From Bacteroidales bacterium (GTDB lineage Bacteria; Bacteroidota; Bacteroidia; Bacteroidales; UBA932), in the NCBI GenBank assembly GCA_017447815.1, contig JAFSMS010000107.1:35383-99382 (forward strand): 64,000 bases of DNA, read 5' to 3'. This document shows, in pieces, positions 53,406 through 61,996 of the stretch (within the stretch, counting starts at the first letter, position 1; each line of letters starts with the position of its first letter). The notes beneath the pieces are model-generated. The model worked only from the letters and a program-made list of their open reading frames with translations, had not been told where the DNA came from and made no database searches. The translations under genes were made by a program, and so were the position numbers.

Positions 53406-54662
53406 ATGAAACGTTTTTCCCTGTTTTTCACCGCAATGGTGATGCTTCTGGGCCTTTTTTCCTGCCAGAAAGCCGGAAACGACGATCCCTTCGGGAGCGG
53501 TGAGGCCCCGGTCATCGACCTCACGACCAAATCGGCCGAATTTGTGCAGAAGGGCAATGATTTTGCCTTCCGTTTCCTGGAAAAGGTGGACGGAAGCCAG
53601 TCCAAGGACTATGTCATCTCCCCGCTCAGCATGCAGTTTCTGCTGGGCATGATCCTTAACGGAACGGCCGGGGCTACGGCCGACGAAATCTGCCGGGTGC
53701 TGGGTTACGGTGCCGGCGAAACCGCTGCCGTGAACGCCTACTGCCAGGCCATGCTGGAGCAACTTCCCAATCTGGACAGCAAGACAACGCTGGCCATAGC
53801 CAATGCGCTGGTGGTGAACAGCGGGTGGAGCCTGAATGCCGATTACGTCAGCCTCCTGGACAAATACTACAAGGCAGAGGCCTCCAGCCTGGATTTCTAC
53901 GACAGCAAGGGATCGGCCGATATCATCAACAAATGGTGCTCGGACCACACGAACGGGCTCATCCCCAGCATCCTGGACGAGGTGAACCCCCGCATCCTGG
54001 CCTATCTGCTGGACGCCCTGTATTTCAAGAGCGAATGGGAGAAGCCTTTCCCGAAGGAAGGGACCCGTCAGAAAGCGGCGTTCACGACCGGCGCTGGTAA
54101 AGAGGTCACAGTTCCGATGATGTACAACAGGGAGCATTTTCTTTACAATGTGAACGAGACGCTCCGGGCTGTCAGGCTCCCGTACGGCAACGGAGCCTTT
54201 TCCATGACCGTCATCCTCCCTTCAGAGGGCAAAACGCTTTCCGATGTCATCGGCTATCTGGACGAAGAGAAGTGGCGGGCTTTTACCGGTGCGATGGAAG
54301 AAGTTCTCGTGCATGTGGGGCTTCCCAAGTTTGAAACCCAGTCTTTCCTGGACCTGAAAGACCTTCTTGCCGGCATGGGTATGCCCACGGCTTTTGATGG
54401 CAAAAAGGCCGATTTCTCCCCCATGTCCCCCGCTGCCAGCCACCTCGACTTCGTGAAGCAGAAAGCCGTCATCAAGGTGAGCGAAGAGGGAGCGGAAGCC
54501 GCCGCCGTCTCCATCGGCGCCGTGGAGACTAACAGCATCGGAGGTCCCTCCGAGCAAATCGTCGTCTTCCATGCCGACCATCCCTTCCTGTACCTCATCA
54601 CCGAATCCAGCACCGGTGCCCTTCTCTTCGCCGGAAAGTTCACCGGATTGGGTGACGAGTAA
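53406..54662 (+). CDS. Serpin (serine protease inhibitor) lipoprotein
   Basis: 418 residues; lipobox Cys20 (LFSCQKAG). Serpin fold throughout: SPLSMQFLLGMILNGTAGAT, NALVVNSGW, DALYFKSEWEKPF, FSMTVILPSEG, and the reactive-loop hinge EEGAEAAAVS followed by a loop of about 17 residues before VVFHADHPFLYLI. The hinge Ala residues predict an inhibitory serpin. Target protease unknown; host or community proteases are plausible given the surface anchor. Third gene after a sigma factor and its partner. Its last codons GGT GAC GAG TAA belong to palindromic element copy 5. Confidence 0.94.
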   Translation: MKRFSLFFTAMVMLLGLFSCQKAGNDDPFGSGEAPVIDLTTKSAEFVQKGNDFAFRFLEKVDGSQSKDYVISPLSMQFLLGMILNGTAGATADEICRVLGYGAGETAAVNAYCQAMLEQLPNLDSKTTLAIANALVVNSGWSLNADYVSLLDKYYKAEASSLDFYDSKGSADIINKWCSDHTNGLIPSILDEVNPRILAYLLDALYFKSEWEKPFPKEGTRQKAAFTTGAGKEVTVPMMYNREHFLYNVNETLRAVRLPYGNGAFSMTVILPSEGKTLSDVIGYLDEEKWRAFTGAMEEVLVHVGLPKFETQSFLDLKDLLAGMGMPTAFDGKKADFSPMSPAASHLDFVKQKAVIKVSEEGAEAAAVSIGAVETNSIGGPSEQIVVFHADHPFLYLITESSTGALLFAGKFTGLGDE

Positions 54663-54758
54663 TCATTTGATACATAGGTTGTTACGTACAATCCTCTGCG
54701 CAAAAAGCGCAGAGGATTGTACGTAAATGGTTTTGTATCAAGTATTTATGTGCCACCG
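54650..54758. repeat. 109-bp palindromic element, copy 5 (forms 3' end of the serpin gene)
   Basis: Left end GGGTGAC, right end GCCACCG; inner arm TTACGTACAATCCTCTGCGC, loop AAAAA. The outer arms have a compensating core (TTTGATACA left, TTGTATCAAG right) not shared with other copies. It lies between the convergent serpin and DUF4252 genes. Confidence 0.93.
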
Positions 54759-54792
54759 TTGTGCCACCGTTGTGGGGCGGGTGCGGGGAGGG

Positions 54793-55281
54793 TTAATGGG
54801 CAAGGGTGCTGCCGAGGAGGTTTTCCACTTCTTTCCGGGCCATTTTGCCGTCGAAGCAGATGAAGGTGGTTTCGTCGTCGTCCCGTTCCAGCATCACGAA
54901 GGATTCGATGGTCTTCTCGTCCCCCAGGGAGTAAATCCGGACAATGTCGCCGTCGTCCTTGCTTTCCATGAGGAGTTCGTACTTGCCGGAGCCGATGTAC
55001 TTTTTCACATCGTCATAGATATCCTTGGCGGCGGCTTTGTTTTTTTCGCAGTTGATCATGTAGAACCCGCTCAGGGTTTTGATGAAGGTGGAAAGGTTCA
55101 CGTCCTTGTCATTGACTTCGATGTCGGGGACGCGGCCGATCAGCCGGAACATGGATTGGGAGATATAGACGGCTTCCACGCCGGGAAGGTCGGAGTATTT
55201 GTTGTAGATTTCCCGCCCGCTCTGGGCAAAGGCGGCGACGCTCATGGCAAAGAGAACGAGTAGGGTGACTATCTTTTTCAT
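54793..55281 (-). CDS. DUF4252-domain secreted protein, second copy
   Basis: 162 residues with a signal peptide (cleavage near AAFAQ). It carries the DUF4252 pattern (LPGVEAVYISQSMFRLIG; ELLMESKDDGDIVRIYSLGD). Function unknown; these proteins occur beside ECF sigma factors in Bacteroidota. Last gene of a four-gene minus-strand operon in which each start overlaps the previous stop by four bases. Confidence 0.85.
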   Translation of the reverse strand: MKKIVTLLVLFAMSVAAFAQSGREIYNKYSDLPGVEAVYISQSMFRLIGRVPDIEVNDKDVNLSTFIKTLSGFYMINCEKNKAAAKDIYDDVKKYIGSGKYELLMESKDDGDIVRIYSLGDEKTIESFVMLERDDDETTFICFDGKMARKEVENLLGSTLAH

Positions 55282-55619
55282 TTCCAGTAGGTTAATTGGT
55301 CAATAACATTTTCGGTTTCGTAAACTTTCTGTGCCGCGGCTTGCATTTTGGCCGATGTCTTCATCAGCGCCTGCTCCACGGCGGCATAGGCCAGGTAAGG
55401 ATCGTCGAAGGTGTCCTTGGGTTCGGCCGGACGGCTGAGGCTCCAGCCGGCGATGCCCACCATGACAGCCGCGGCGGCGGCGATGCTCCAGCCCCGGACG
55501 GTTCGGCCGGGCCGGGGAAGCCGTACCTGAAGGTCTTCCGGGAGGGGGACGCTTTCATCGGCCCCGATGCGCAGAAGGTCTTCCGCGCTCAGTTTTTCGA
55601 TGTCTTCGATTCTTTTCAT
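55278..55619 (-). CDS. Small membrane protein, probable anti-sigma factor
   Basis: 113 residues. A cytoplasmic N-terminus of about 43 residues (IEKLSAEDLLRIGADESVPL), one transmembrane helix (WSIAAAAAVMVGIAGW, about 44-60) and a short periplasmic helical tail. Size, topology and coupling to the ECF sigma gene (ATGA overlap) fit an anti-sigma factor; there is no recognisable zinc motif. Confidence 0.7.
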   Translation of the reverse strand: MKRIEDIEKLSAEDLLRIGADESVPLPEDLQVRLPRPGRTVRGWSIAAAAAVMVGIAGWSLSRPAEPKDTFDDPYLAYAAVEQALMKTSAKMQAAAQKVYETENVIDQLTYWK

Positions 55620-56086
55620 GGCTTGAGTTTTTTTCGGGCCAGGCTCACCTGCACCCGGATGTTGAGGGGGCTCAGCCCCGTGATTTTACTGATTTCCTCA
55701 TAGGAGAGGCCTTGTATCACCCTGAGGGTGAGGAGTTTCCGCTGGCTTTCGGGCAGGCGGGAAATCCGGTTCATCACGTCCCGGAGTTCTTCCCGCTGCT
55801 CCAACTGCTCGTCGGGCGGTGCCTTGGCGGGAGCCATCCCTTCGCGGAGTTCTTCGGAGGGCCGAAGGCGCCGGATGCGGTCCAGGCAAAGGTTCCGCAT
55901 CATCAGGCTGCCGTAGGCGGCGGGTTCCCGGATGAGATCCAGGTGGTCCCTCAGGCCCCAGAGTTTGAGAAACAGTTCCTGTACGGCATCCTTGGCATCG
56001 GCCTCGTTCTCGAGGAGGTAGAAGGCCACGCGGTAGAAGCGCCCCTGCAGGGGAAGCCAGGTGCTATGGAAGTCGGCCGAGGTCAT
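55616..56086 (-). CDS. ECF-type RNA polymerase sigma-70 factor
   Basis: 156 residues, compact ECF sigma. Region 2 (NEADAKDAVQELFLKLW) and region 4 (LSYEEISKITGLSPLNIRVQVSLARKKL) are present. It sits between two DUF4252 genes and an anti-sigma-like gene, all overlapping by four bases. Confidence 0.93.
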   Translation of the reverse strand: MTSADFHSTWLPLQGRFYRVAFYLLENEADAKDAVQELFLKLWGLRDHLDLIREPAAYGSLMMRNLCLDRIRRLRPSEELREGMAPAKAPPDEQLEQREELRDVMNRISRLPESQRKLLTLRVIQGLSYEEISKITGLSPLNIRVQVSLARKKLKP

Positions 56087-56571
56087 TCCGCCACCTCCAT
56101 CAACTGTCCCAATTGCTCCAGGCCGATGCTGCCGCTCGTGACCAGAAGGGTGCCGTCGCTGCTGTAAAGGATGCAGTCCTTGAGGCGTTTCCCTTTATCG
56201 ATGCCGTAGATGCGGAGGATTTCACCGTCATCCTTGGCCTCCAGGATGAGGTCCATGCCTTTGAGGATGCGCTCCACTTTGGCGGTGAAGGAGGCCTTCT
56301 TGTCGGCCGGGATGTCTTCGAAGTCGATGAGGGTGAAGCGTCGGATGTCGGTGAAGGCCTTCAGGGCCGCCCGGTCCTCCTTGTCCAGGTTGCCGGACAG
56401 GGAGACGGTGCCTTTGAGGAGCGCCGTTCCCATCGGTCCCAGGGACAGCATCTCGAATCCGTCCACCCCTTTGTACTGCCGGGCCAGCCGGATTAGTTGG
56501 GAGGGCTTTCCCGCCCATGCCGAGGCCAGGGTGGCCAGGGCTAAAATCAAGGTAAGTAATGCTTTTTTCAT
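56083..56571 (-). CDS. DUF4252-domain secreted protein, first copy
   Basis: 162 residues with a signal peptide (LASAWAGK). The C-terminal part (MDLILEAKDDGEILRIYGID) matches the second DUF4252 protein, but overall identity is low. Its first position, before the sigma factor, means it is transcribed with the regulators and could be part of the sensing side. Confidence 0.8.
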   Translation of the reverse strand: MKKALLTLILALATLASAWAGKPSQLIRLARQYKGVDGFEMLSLGPMGTALLKGTVSLSGNLDKEDRAALKAFTDIRRFTLIDFEDIPADKKASFTAKVERILKGMDLILEAKDDGEILRIYGIDKGKRLKDCILYSSDGTLLVTSGSIGLEQLGQLMEVAE

Positions 56572-56622
56572 GTCGGTCTTTCAAGCGCTTGCGATGATTA
56601 GACGCAGCAGGGCATGAAAATG

Positions 56623-59600
56623 TTAAAAGCGCGGAGAAGAAAATTCGTAACCTCTCAAAACCACGGGCCCCAGCAGGCCGGAAGGCAGAAGTTTGTCTCC
56701 CGCTTCGTAGAAACGGCGGACGCTGGTGACAGGCTCCACGTTTTTCTGCCGGTCGCCGATCATCCGGTTCACCCACAGGTTGGTCACTTTGACTTCCAGG
56801 ATGTTGTCTCCCTTTTTCAGATAAGGGAGAATATCGGCCGAAACGTAGGGGGCGTGCCATAAAACGCCGGCCGGATGCCCGTTGACGATGACTACCGCCA
56901 TGACGGCCACCTGCCCCAGGTCCAGGCGCGCCTCTCCCAGGCCCTCCAGGCTCTCCACCGTGAAGCGGGTGGTGTAATGCGCCGTTCCGGAGAAGTACTT
57001 GACCACAGGGTCGCTGTTGCCTGTCCAGTCGTTCAGCACCGAGAAGGTTTCCAGGGCACGCTCGCCGCCCTTCTGGACAAACGCCACGTCCCAGTAGCGG
57101 TCCAGGGGGAGCGACCATTTTTCGGCCCCGGCCTTCCTGGCGGCCGGGACGCCCAGCGGCTTCTGGGAGAGCACATAGAACATGGCGTCTCCGGGGGCCA
57201 GGGAAACCTGCAGGGCGGTGTAGCCGTTCCCGTCCGGGGTGCATTCCAGGGCGGAGGCTTCGCCGGTTTCGGGATTCAGCAGGGCGGCAAACCGGGCCGA
57301 TGTGCGGAAGCGGACCGCCGCGTCCTGCCGCTTTCCGGTGAAATTCCGGAGCCAGTAAATCTCGGTACCCGCCCCCGGGACGGTCCGGTGCACGAACTGG
57401 ATCCCTTGCAGCAGGGTTTCGTGTCCCCGGGCGTTCAGGGGGATGGGAGCATCGCTTCCGTACATCCTGTCGGGGACGGTCCCTTCCGGGAACACCACGT
57501 CGGGAAGGATGCCGTCGGGAAGGGCGTCGGTTTCGGCCATGATTTTCACGCCGGCCGCGCGGAACGCCTCTATCTTGTTTTGCAGCTGTTCGGAGACTAT
57601 GCGGGCGCTTCGGCCCAGCATGAGCACGCTGTACCGCTGCCCGCTCTCCGTGACCAGGCATCCGTCTTCCACATGCACCCGGTTGAGCAGGACATCCGGA
57701 CTGGCGTAGTCAAAGTTGAAACCGAAGGGGATGTACGGCAGGAAACGGAAGAATTCGCCTCCATAGACCGCCGTCACGTTGGTGTCCTCCCCGTAGAAAA
57801 GGAGGATGTCGGCCACGTTCCTTCCCGTCTGCAGCAGTTGGCAACTGCGGGCCAGGTAATCGGTCCAAACCTTGGCGTAGGGTGCCCAGGTCTCGTTCCG
57901 GTGGAACCATTGGCCATATTTGAAAAGACCCAGGCCGGGCAGGTAGTCGTCCGAGGGCTGCGAGGCCGAGTCGTGGATGATGAAGCGGTTGAGGCCGCTG
58001 GCAAGGGCCATGTCAGCCACGGGCTTGATGTTTCCCGGGTGATAGGTGTAGGCCTTCTGGTGTTCTCCGTTGACGGTGAACGATTCGGCGGCGGCGATGT
58101 TCTGTCCGTAGATGTGGGCCACCGAGGCGCTTTCCCGGATGTCCGTAATGGCCGACGGCACCATGGAGCCGGAAGGGCTGTCGGTCATCCAGATGGCCGA
58201 CATGGGGATGGTGGCGGCCCGCTTGGCATCCATGCCGTCTCCCACGAAGGCGCGGCCGGTCTCATGGGCCTCGATATAGGTTCCCTTCATGCCGAAGTCC
58301 TGGATGATCTCCCCGATCCGGGCATAGTTTTCCGTGAAAAGTTCTCCCAGGGTCTTGCGCCAGTCAAAGAGGAAGCGTTCGCTGGTGGCGGCATCGCCGA
58401 TGATTTCCCCCGCCAGCACCGGCATCCAGGGGAAAAGGTCATAGCCCCGGCGCCGCCTGAATTCTTCCGGCAGGGAAGGGGTCCAGGTTTCAGAATTGGC
58501 CTCATAACTGTCAACCAGCAGGTGCGTGATTCCCTTTTGCCCCAGCAGGCCGCCGGCGGCCTCTTTGTACATGTCCAGGTAGGTGTGGAAATAGCGCTCC
58601 CAGGCGTTTTTGTCCAGTTTGTCCACCTCCAGGCCGGTGGCGTTGGGCGAGGCGGGGTGGTTCACCTTGCCGGTGAGCGAGGCCCCGAAGCGGTAAATCC
58701 TCCAGTTCCCTTCTCCCAGGCGGCAGACCAGCCGCCCGTCCGCGGCCATCCGGTCTGTGAGGATGACGACATCTTCCGGCCGGATGCCTTTCTCCCCGCT
58801 TTCCGCCGGCGTCGGGAAGCGGTCAAAATCGTAGGGGAAGCAGTAACCTGCCTTCTCCTCGAACATTTCTATCTTGCGCACCCCGTTCAACTGCAGGGAC
58901 TTGGACTGTTCTCCCGTAATCCGGTAGTAGCGGGCCTTGGTGGGAGGGATGTTCATGGTGACGTATCCCAGCGGAGACTTCCGGACGCGGCAGACGGTTT
59001 TCCAGTTTTTCCCGTCCTGGCTGCACTGAAACTCGGAATCGGTATCGATGTCCCCTTCCCTGGGCCGATATCCGCCGGCGTCCCTTTGGGCCGTGAAGGA
59101 GCGGATCTGGCGGGGACGCGGGAAACGCACGGTGATGCCGTCGGCATTGCGGGAGACCCGGCCCCCCATCTCTTCCATGCTCACATCGGCGTCGGGAAGC
59201 CGCACGGCCACCACGGCCACATCGTAGCCGTAGTCCTGCACTTCCACGCCATGCGTCGGGTTGTAAGGCAAGTCCCTGTACTGCCCCGTTATCTTGCGGA
59301 GTTCGGGAAGGACCTGGTCGATATCCCCGCCCTTCACGTCCACGGTCTGCCACTCCAGTTTTTTCATGGCATCTTCGGGCGTTACCCACGGACCGCCCGT
59401 GCTGCTCCATCCCGGAGCGCTGGCCACGGTGGCCTCCAGGCCCAGGGAATCGGCCAGGGCAATGGCATAGCGGTAGGCCTGTTTCCAACTTTCGGACAAA
59501 TAAGGCCGCTTGAAGGGGGCCGCCTTGGGCATATTGACCCCTCCGGCGTCAAACTGATGGAAACCGGCGATCCCCACGCTGTCCATCCACAGGAGGTCTT

Positions 59601-59760
59601 TCCGAATGCCTTCCAGGCTCACTTCCCCATCCATCCAATGCCACCACACATACGGCCTGGCGGCGCGGGAGGGGTTCTGAAAAGACTGGACCAGGCTGTC
59701 CGGAGCACTTGCCGGGGCAGCCGCTGCAAAAAACAGGGAAAGAAGAAGGGAGGAAATCAT
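56623..59760 (-). CDS. GH106-type alpha-L-rhamnosidase
   Basis: 1,045 residues with a signal peptide. The N-terminus (RPYVWWHWMDGEVSLEGIRKDL continued; shown in part: YVWWHWMDGE) and VASAPGWSSTGGPWVTPED are characteristic of GH106, inverting enzymes that release terminal L-rhamnose from plant pectins such as rhamnogalacturonan II. The TIM barrel includes TYIEAHETGRAF and VDSYEANSETW, likely catalytic acidic residues. The C-terminal galactose-binding-like domain ends LRGYEFSSPRF. A -7 box on this strand lies at 59783-59790. It is secreted to the periplasm or surface, alone in its transcription unit. Confidence 0.88.
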   Translation of the reverse strand: MISSLLLSLFFAAAAPASAPDSLVQSFQNPSRAARPYVWWHWMDGEVSLEGIRKDLLWMDSVGIAGFHQFDAGGVNMPKAAPFKRPYLSESWKQAYRYAIALADSLGLEATVASAPGWSSTGGPWVTPEDAMKKLEWQTVDVKGGDIDQVLPELRKITGQYRDLPYNPTHGVEVQDYGYDVAVVAVRLPDADVSMEEMGGRVSRNADGITVRFPRPRQIRSFTAQRDAGGYRPREGDIDTDSEFQCSQDGKNWKTVCRVRKSPLGYVTMNIPPTKARYYRITGEQSKSLQLNGVRKIEMFEEKAGYCFPYDFDRFPTPAESGEKGIRPEDVVILTDRMAADGRLVCRLGEGNWRIYRFGASLTGKVNHPASPNATGLEVDKLDKNAWERYFHTYLDMYKEAAGGLLGQKGITHLLVDSYEANSETWTPSLPEEFRRRRGYDLFPWMPVLAGEIIGDAATSERFLFDWRKTLGELFTENYARIGEIIQDFGMKGTYIEAHETGRAFVGDGMDAKRAATIPMSAIWMTDSPSGSMVPSAITDIRESASVAHIYGQNIAAAESFTVNGEHQKAYTYHPGNIKPVADMALASGLNRFIIHDSASQPSDDYLPGLGLFKYGQWFHRNETWAPYAKVWTDYLARSCQLLQTGRNVADILLFYGEDTNVTAVYGGEFFRFLPYIPFGFNFDYASPDVLLNRVHVEDGCLVTESGQRYSVLMLGRSARIVSEQLQNKIEAFRAAGVKIMAETDALPDGILPDVVFPEGTVPDRMYGSDAPIPLNARGHETLLQGIQFVHRTVPGAGTEIYWLRNFTGKRQDAAVRFRTSARFAALLNPETGEASALECTPDGNGYTALQVSLAPGDAMFYVLSQKPLGVPAARKAGAEKWSLPLDRYWDVAFVQKGGERALETFSVLNDWTGNSDPVVKYFSGTAHYTTRFTVESLEGLGEARLDLGQVAVMAVVIVNGHPAGVLWHAPYVSADILPYLKKGDNILEVKVTNLWVNRMIGDRQKNVEPVTSVRRFYEAGDKLLPSGLLGPVVLRGYEFSSPRF

Positions 59761-59782
59761 AACTGCGGATACTGTCTTTTTA

Positions 59783-59790
59783 CAAATATA
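59783..59790 (-). promoter_or_regulatory. -7 promoter element of the GH106 gene
   Basis: On the minus strand this is TATATTTG, 22 bases before the ATG at 59760. Confidence 0.55.
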
Positions 59791-59880
59791 ATTCTTTCTT
59801 GCGTTTTACCAAACACTGCGGGGGAAACAGGGCTGTTTTCGGGTACAATAATTGCAGGATAGCCGGCAAACGATAGAAAT

Positions 59881-61560
59881 GTGGAATTAACAACAGTCAT
59901 TACTTCTTTACTGACCCTTCTCGCGGGAATCGGCGTATTCCTCATCGCGTGTCAGATGATGAGTTCCAATCTGGAAGCCGCGAGTTCCGAGAAACTGAAA
60001 AAACTCTTTTCCAAGGCCTCCGGCAGTAAACTGCTGGGCGTGGGCATCGGTGCATTGGGCACGGCCGCCATCCAGAGTTCCGGCGCCACCACCGTCATGA
60101 CCATCGGCTTTGTCAATGCGGGCATCATTTCCCTTACCCAGGCCGCGACCATCATCTACGGCGCCAACATCGGTACCACGGTCACCGCCCAGATCGTGGC
60201 GCTGGGTATGTTCGGAGGAAACTCCGTGTCCACCAGCGTCATCTTCTCGGCCTTCGCCGGGTTGGGCGCTTTCCTGAGCCTTTTCGCCAAGCGGAGTACG
60301 TACAAGACCCTTGGCGGGATCCTCGCCGGTTTCGGCCTCCTGTTCGTGGGTCTGGAACTCATGAGCGGATCCATGGAATCCTTCGCCGCCCTTGACGGGG
60401 TGAAAACCATCCTCGCCGGAATCAGCAATCCGCTGCTGCTGGTGCTTCTGGGCGCCATCTTTACGGCCATTATCCAGAGTTCCTCGGTGATGACCTCCAT
60501 CGCCCTCGCCATGGTGGTGACCGGGCTGATCGGCATCGACCAGGGCATTTACCTTACCCTGGGCTCCAATATCGGCTCCTGCGTGGTGGCCGTCATCGCG
60601 GGTGTAACCAGCGGTACCAACGCCAAACGCACGGCCCTCATCCATCTGCTGTTCAACTGTGCGGGTGTGGTTCTCTTCCTGCTTGCGGCATGGGGACTCG
60701 GTTGGTGGGACATCTCTTACGGAAGCATTTTCAATCATCTGTTCCCGTCGGCCCCGCAAGTCCAGCTGGCCATGTTCCACACCTTCTTCAATACGGTGAC
60801 CGTTGCCATCATGCTCCCGCTTACGGGGGCTCTGGTGGCGCTGGTCAAGAGGATGCTTCCGGACAAGCCGGTTCCCGCCAGTACGGAATTCACCCTGCGC
60901 TATGTGGACGACAACATGCTCCGGACGCCTCCGGTGGCGGTTTCTCAGGTGAAACGGGAAATCCTCCGGATGGCAAGCATCGCCGTATTAAATATGGACA
61001 GGAGCCTGGATATGGCCGTCCATCTGGACTTTACGGAAAAGTCGGCCTTTGAAAAAGATGAGCGCCAACTCAATTTCATCAACCGGGAACTGGTCGGATT
61101 CGTGGCGCGCCTGAGCGGAAGAAACGGCCTTGGAGAAAAGGACTTGGCATATCTTTCCGGTACGTACCGAAACATCCGGGACCTTGAGCGAATCGGCGAC
61201 TATGCCGAGAATATCGTGGAATATGCCACGGTCCTTGCCGACACGTCGCAGCAGTTTTCCGACGATGCCAAGTATGAAATCAGCCAACTCAAAAGCCTGC
61301 TCCACGAGTTGTATAAAAATGCCATAACGGCCTATTCCGACGAGGATTTTGCCGCTTTGGAACGGGCCAACGCCGTGGAGGAGGAAATCGACGACTATAC
61401 CCGCAGAATGGAAGAAGGGCATATCTCCCGCATGGAGAAGGGAATCTGCACGCCCTCCGTCGGCGCGCAGTATCTGGAACTTTCCTCCAACGCAGAGCGT
61501 ATCGCCGACCACATGATCAACATGGCCAAATCCATCAGGTCCCTCAATATCAGCCGGTAA
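59881..61560 (+). CDS. Na/Pi cotransporter family protein with C-terminal PhoU-like domain
   Basis: 559 residues, GTG start. Two inverted halves of the NptA/PNaS transporter fold carry the QSS motifs: IQSSGATTVMTIGFVNAG (near 62) and IQSSSVMTSIALAMV (near 198), with GANIGTT and GSNIGSC. Eight or so helices cover residues 5-325. Residues 345-555 form a PhoU-like helical domain (NMDRSLDMAVHL; ERIGDYAENIVEY). It imports or exports phosphate with sodium and probably monitors phosphate status. Divergent from GH106. Confidence 0.93.
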   Translation: MELTTVITSLLTLLAGIGVFLIACQMMSSNLEAASSEKLKKLFSKASGSKLLGVGIGALGTAAIQSSGATTVMTIGFVNAGIISLTQAATIIYGANIGTTVTAQIVALGMFGGNSVSTSVIFSAFAGLGAFLSLFAKRSTYKTLGGILAGFGLLFVGLELMSGSMESFAALDGVKTILAGISNPLLLVLLGAIFTAIIQSSSVMTSIALAMVVTGLIGIDQGIYLTLGSNIGSCVVAVIAGVTSGTNAKRTALIHLLFNCAGVVLFLLAAWGLGWWDISYGSIFNHLFPSAPQVQLAMFHTFFNTVTVAIMLPLTGALVALVKRMLPDKPVPASTEFTLRYVDDNMLRTPPVAVSQVKREILRMASIAVLNMDRSLDMAVHLDFTEKSAFEKDERQLNFINRELVGFVARLSGRNGLGEKDLAYLSGTYRNIRDLERIGDYAENIVEYATVLADTSQQFSDDAKYEISQLKSLLHELYKNAITAYSDEDFAALERANAVEEEIDDYTRRMEEGHISRMEKGICTPSVGAQYLELSSNAERIADHMINMAKSIRSLNISR

Positions 61561-61591
61561 TCCAATAAAGTCGAAGACAGGGCACCAAAAA

Positions 61592-61611
61592 AGGACCGAG
61601 CATTCGGTCCT
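61592..61611 (-). terminator. Hairpin terminator with T-run on the minus strand
   Basis: AGGACCGA-GCAT-TCGGTCCT is preceded on the plus strand by AAAAA, so the minus-strand RNA ends in a T-run. On the plus strand it is followed only by TTTCCCC, though it could still weakly stop Na/Pi transcription. No minus-strand gene that it would serve is recognised. Confidence 0.65.
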
Positions 61612-61723
61612 TTCCCCTAACCGTGGTATTCTCGAACCTTTTGTTGGAGGGGATTGAGCGGTTGTGGTCAATGCATGAAATACTGCCTGAACCATCTAAA
61701 TCGCATATTTCAAATGAGTAGTT

Positions 61724-61746
61724 GCCACCCTGCGGGGTGGCTTTTT
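61724..61746 (+). terminator. Rho-independent terminator
   Basis: GCCACCC-TGCG-GGGTGGC followed by TTTTT. It would end any plus-strand transcript from the Na/Pi gene or from a small RNA in the junction. Confidence 0.75.
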
Positions 61747-61823
61747 CGTGGCTGAAATGCCCCGATTTAGTATTATCGAGCACTTGTATCCTTATTTGTG
61801 GAAAACCATTAAAACACCACAAG

Positions 61824-61979
61824 ATGGACACAAGAGTTAAGCACGTACCCACTGGCAAGGTGTACGCGAATCGCAAAGAAGCCAAACAGATGATGGGGCA
61901 CAGGAGATATAATCGTGCCCTGAAAGATGGAGAGATGCTTTTTGGAGCCCTGTTCAAAGCGCTCGACATCGTTTTTTAA
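61824..61979 (+). CDS. Small hypothetical protein of the mobile-element remnant
   Basis: 51 residues: starts MDTRVKHVPTGKVYANRKEA and ends ALFKALDIVF. The first half resembles the short DNA-binding modules (NUMOD type, TGKVYANRKEAKQMMG) seen with HNH endonucleases of phages. The function is not known. It precedes the primase-like gene by 17 bp and is in the same direction. Confidence 0.6.
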   Translation: MDTRVKHVPTGKVYANRKEAKQMMGHRRYNRALKDGEMLFGALFKALDIVF

Positions 61980-61996
61980 CCATTAAAAACAAAATC

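Larger units (their letters stand above)
61561..61823. other. Non-coding junction between the Na/Pi gene and the mobile-element remnant
   Basis: No convincing gene. It holds two hairpins (61592-61611 and 61724-61746) with opposite T-run polarity, described separately, and an AT-rich central part. An open stretch with no good start ends in TAG at 61720. A boundary of an inserted element is likely here, but no direct-repeat attachment site was recognised. Confidence 0.5.

Noticed and set aside
61615-61700. tRNA or tmRNA on the minus strand at the mobile-element junction
   Set aside because: A TTCGA-like word is present, but no acceptor stem, T-stem pairing or tag reading frame could be built around it.
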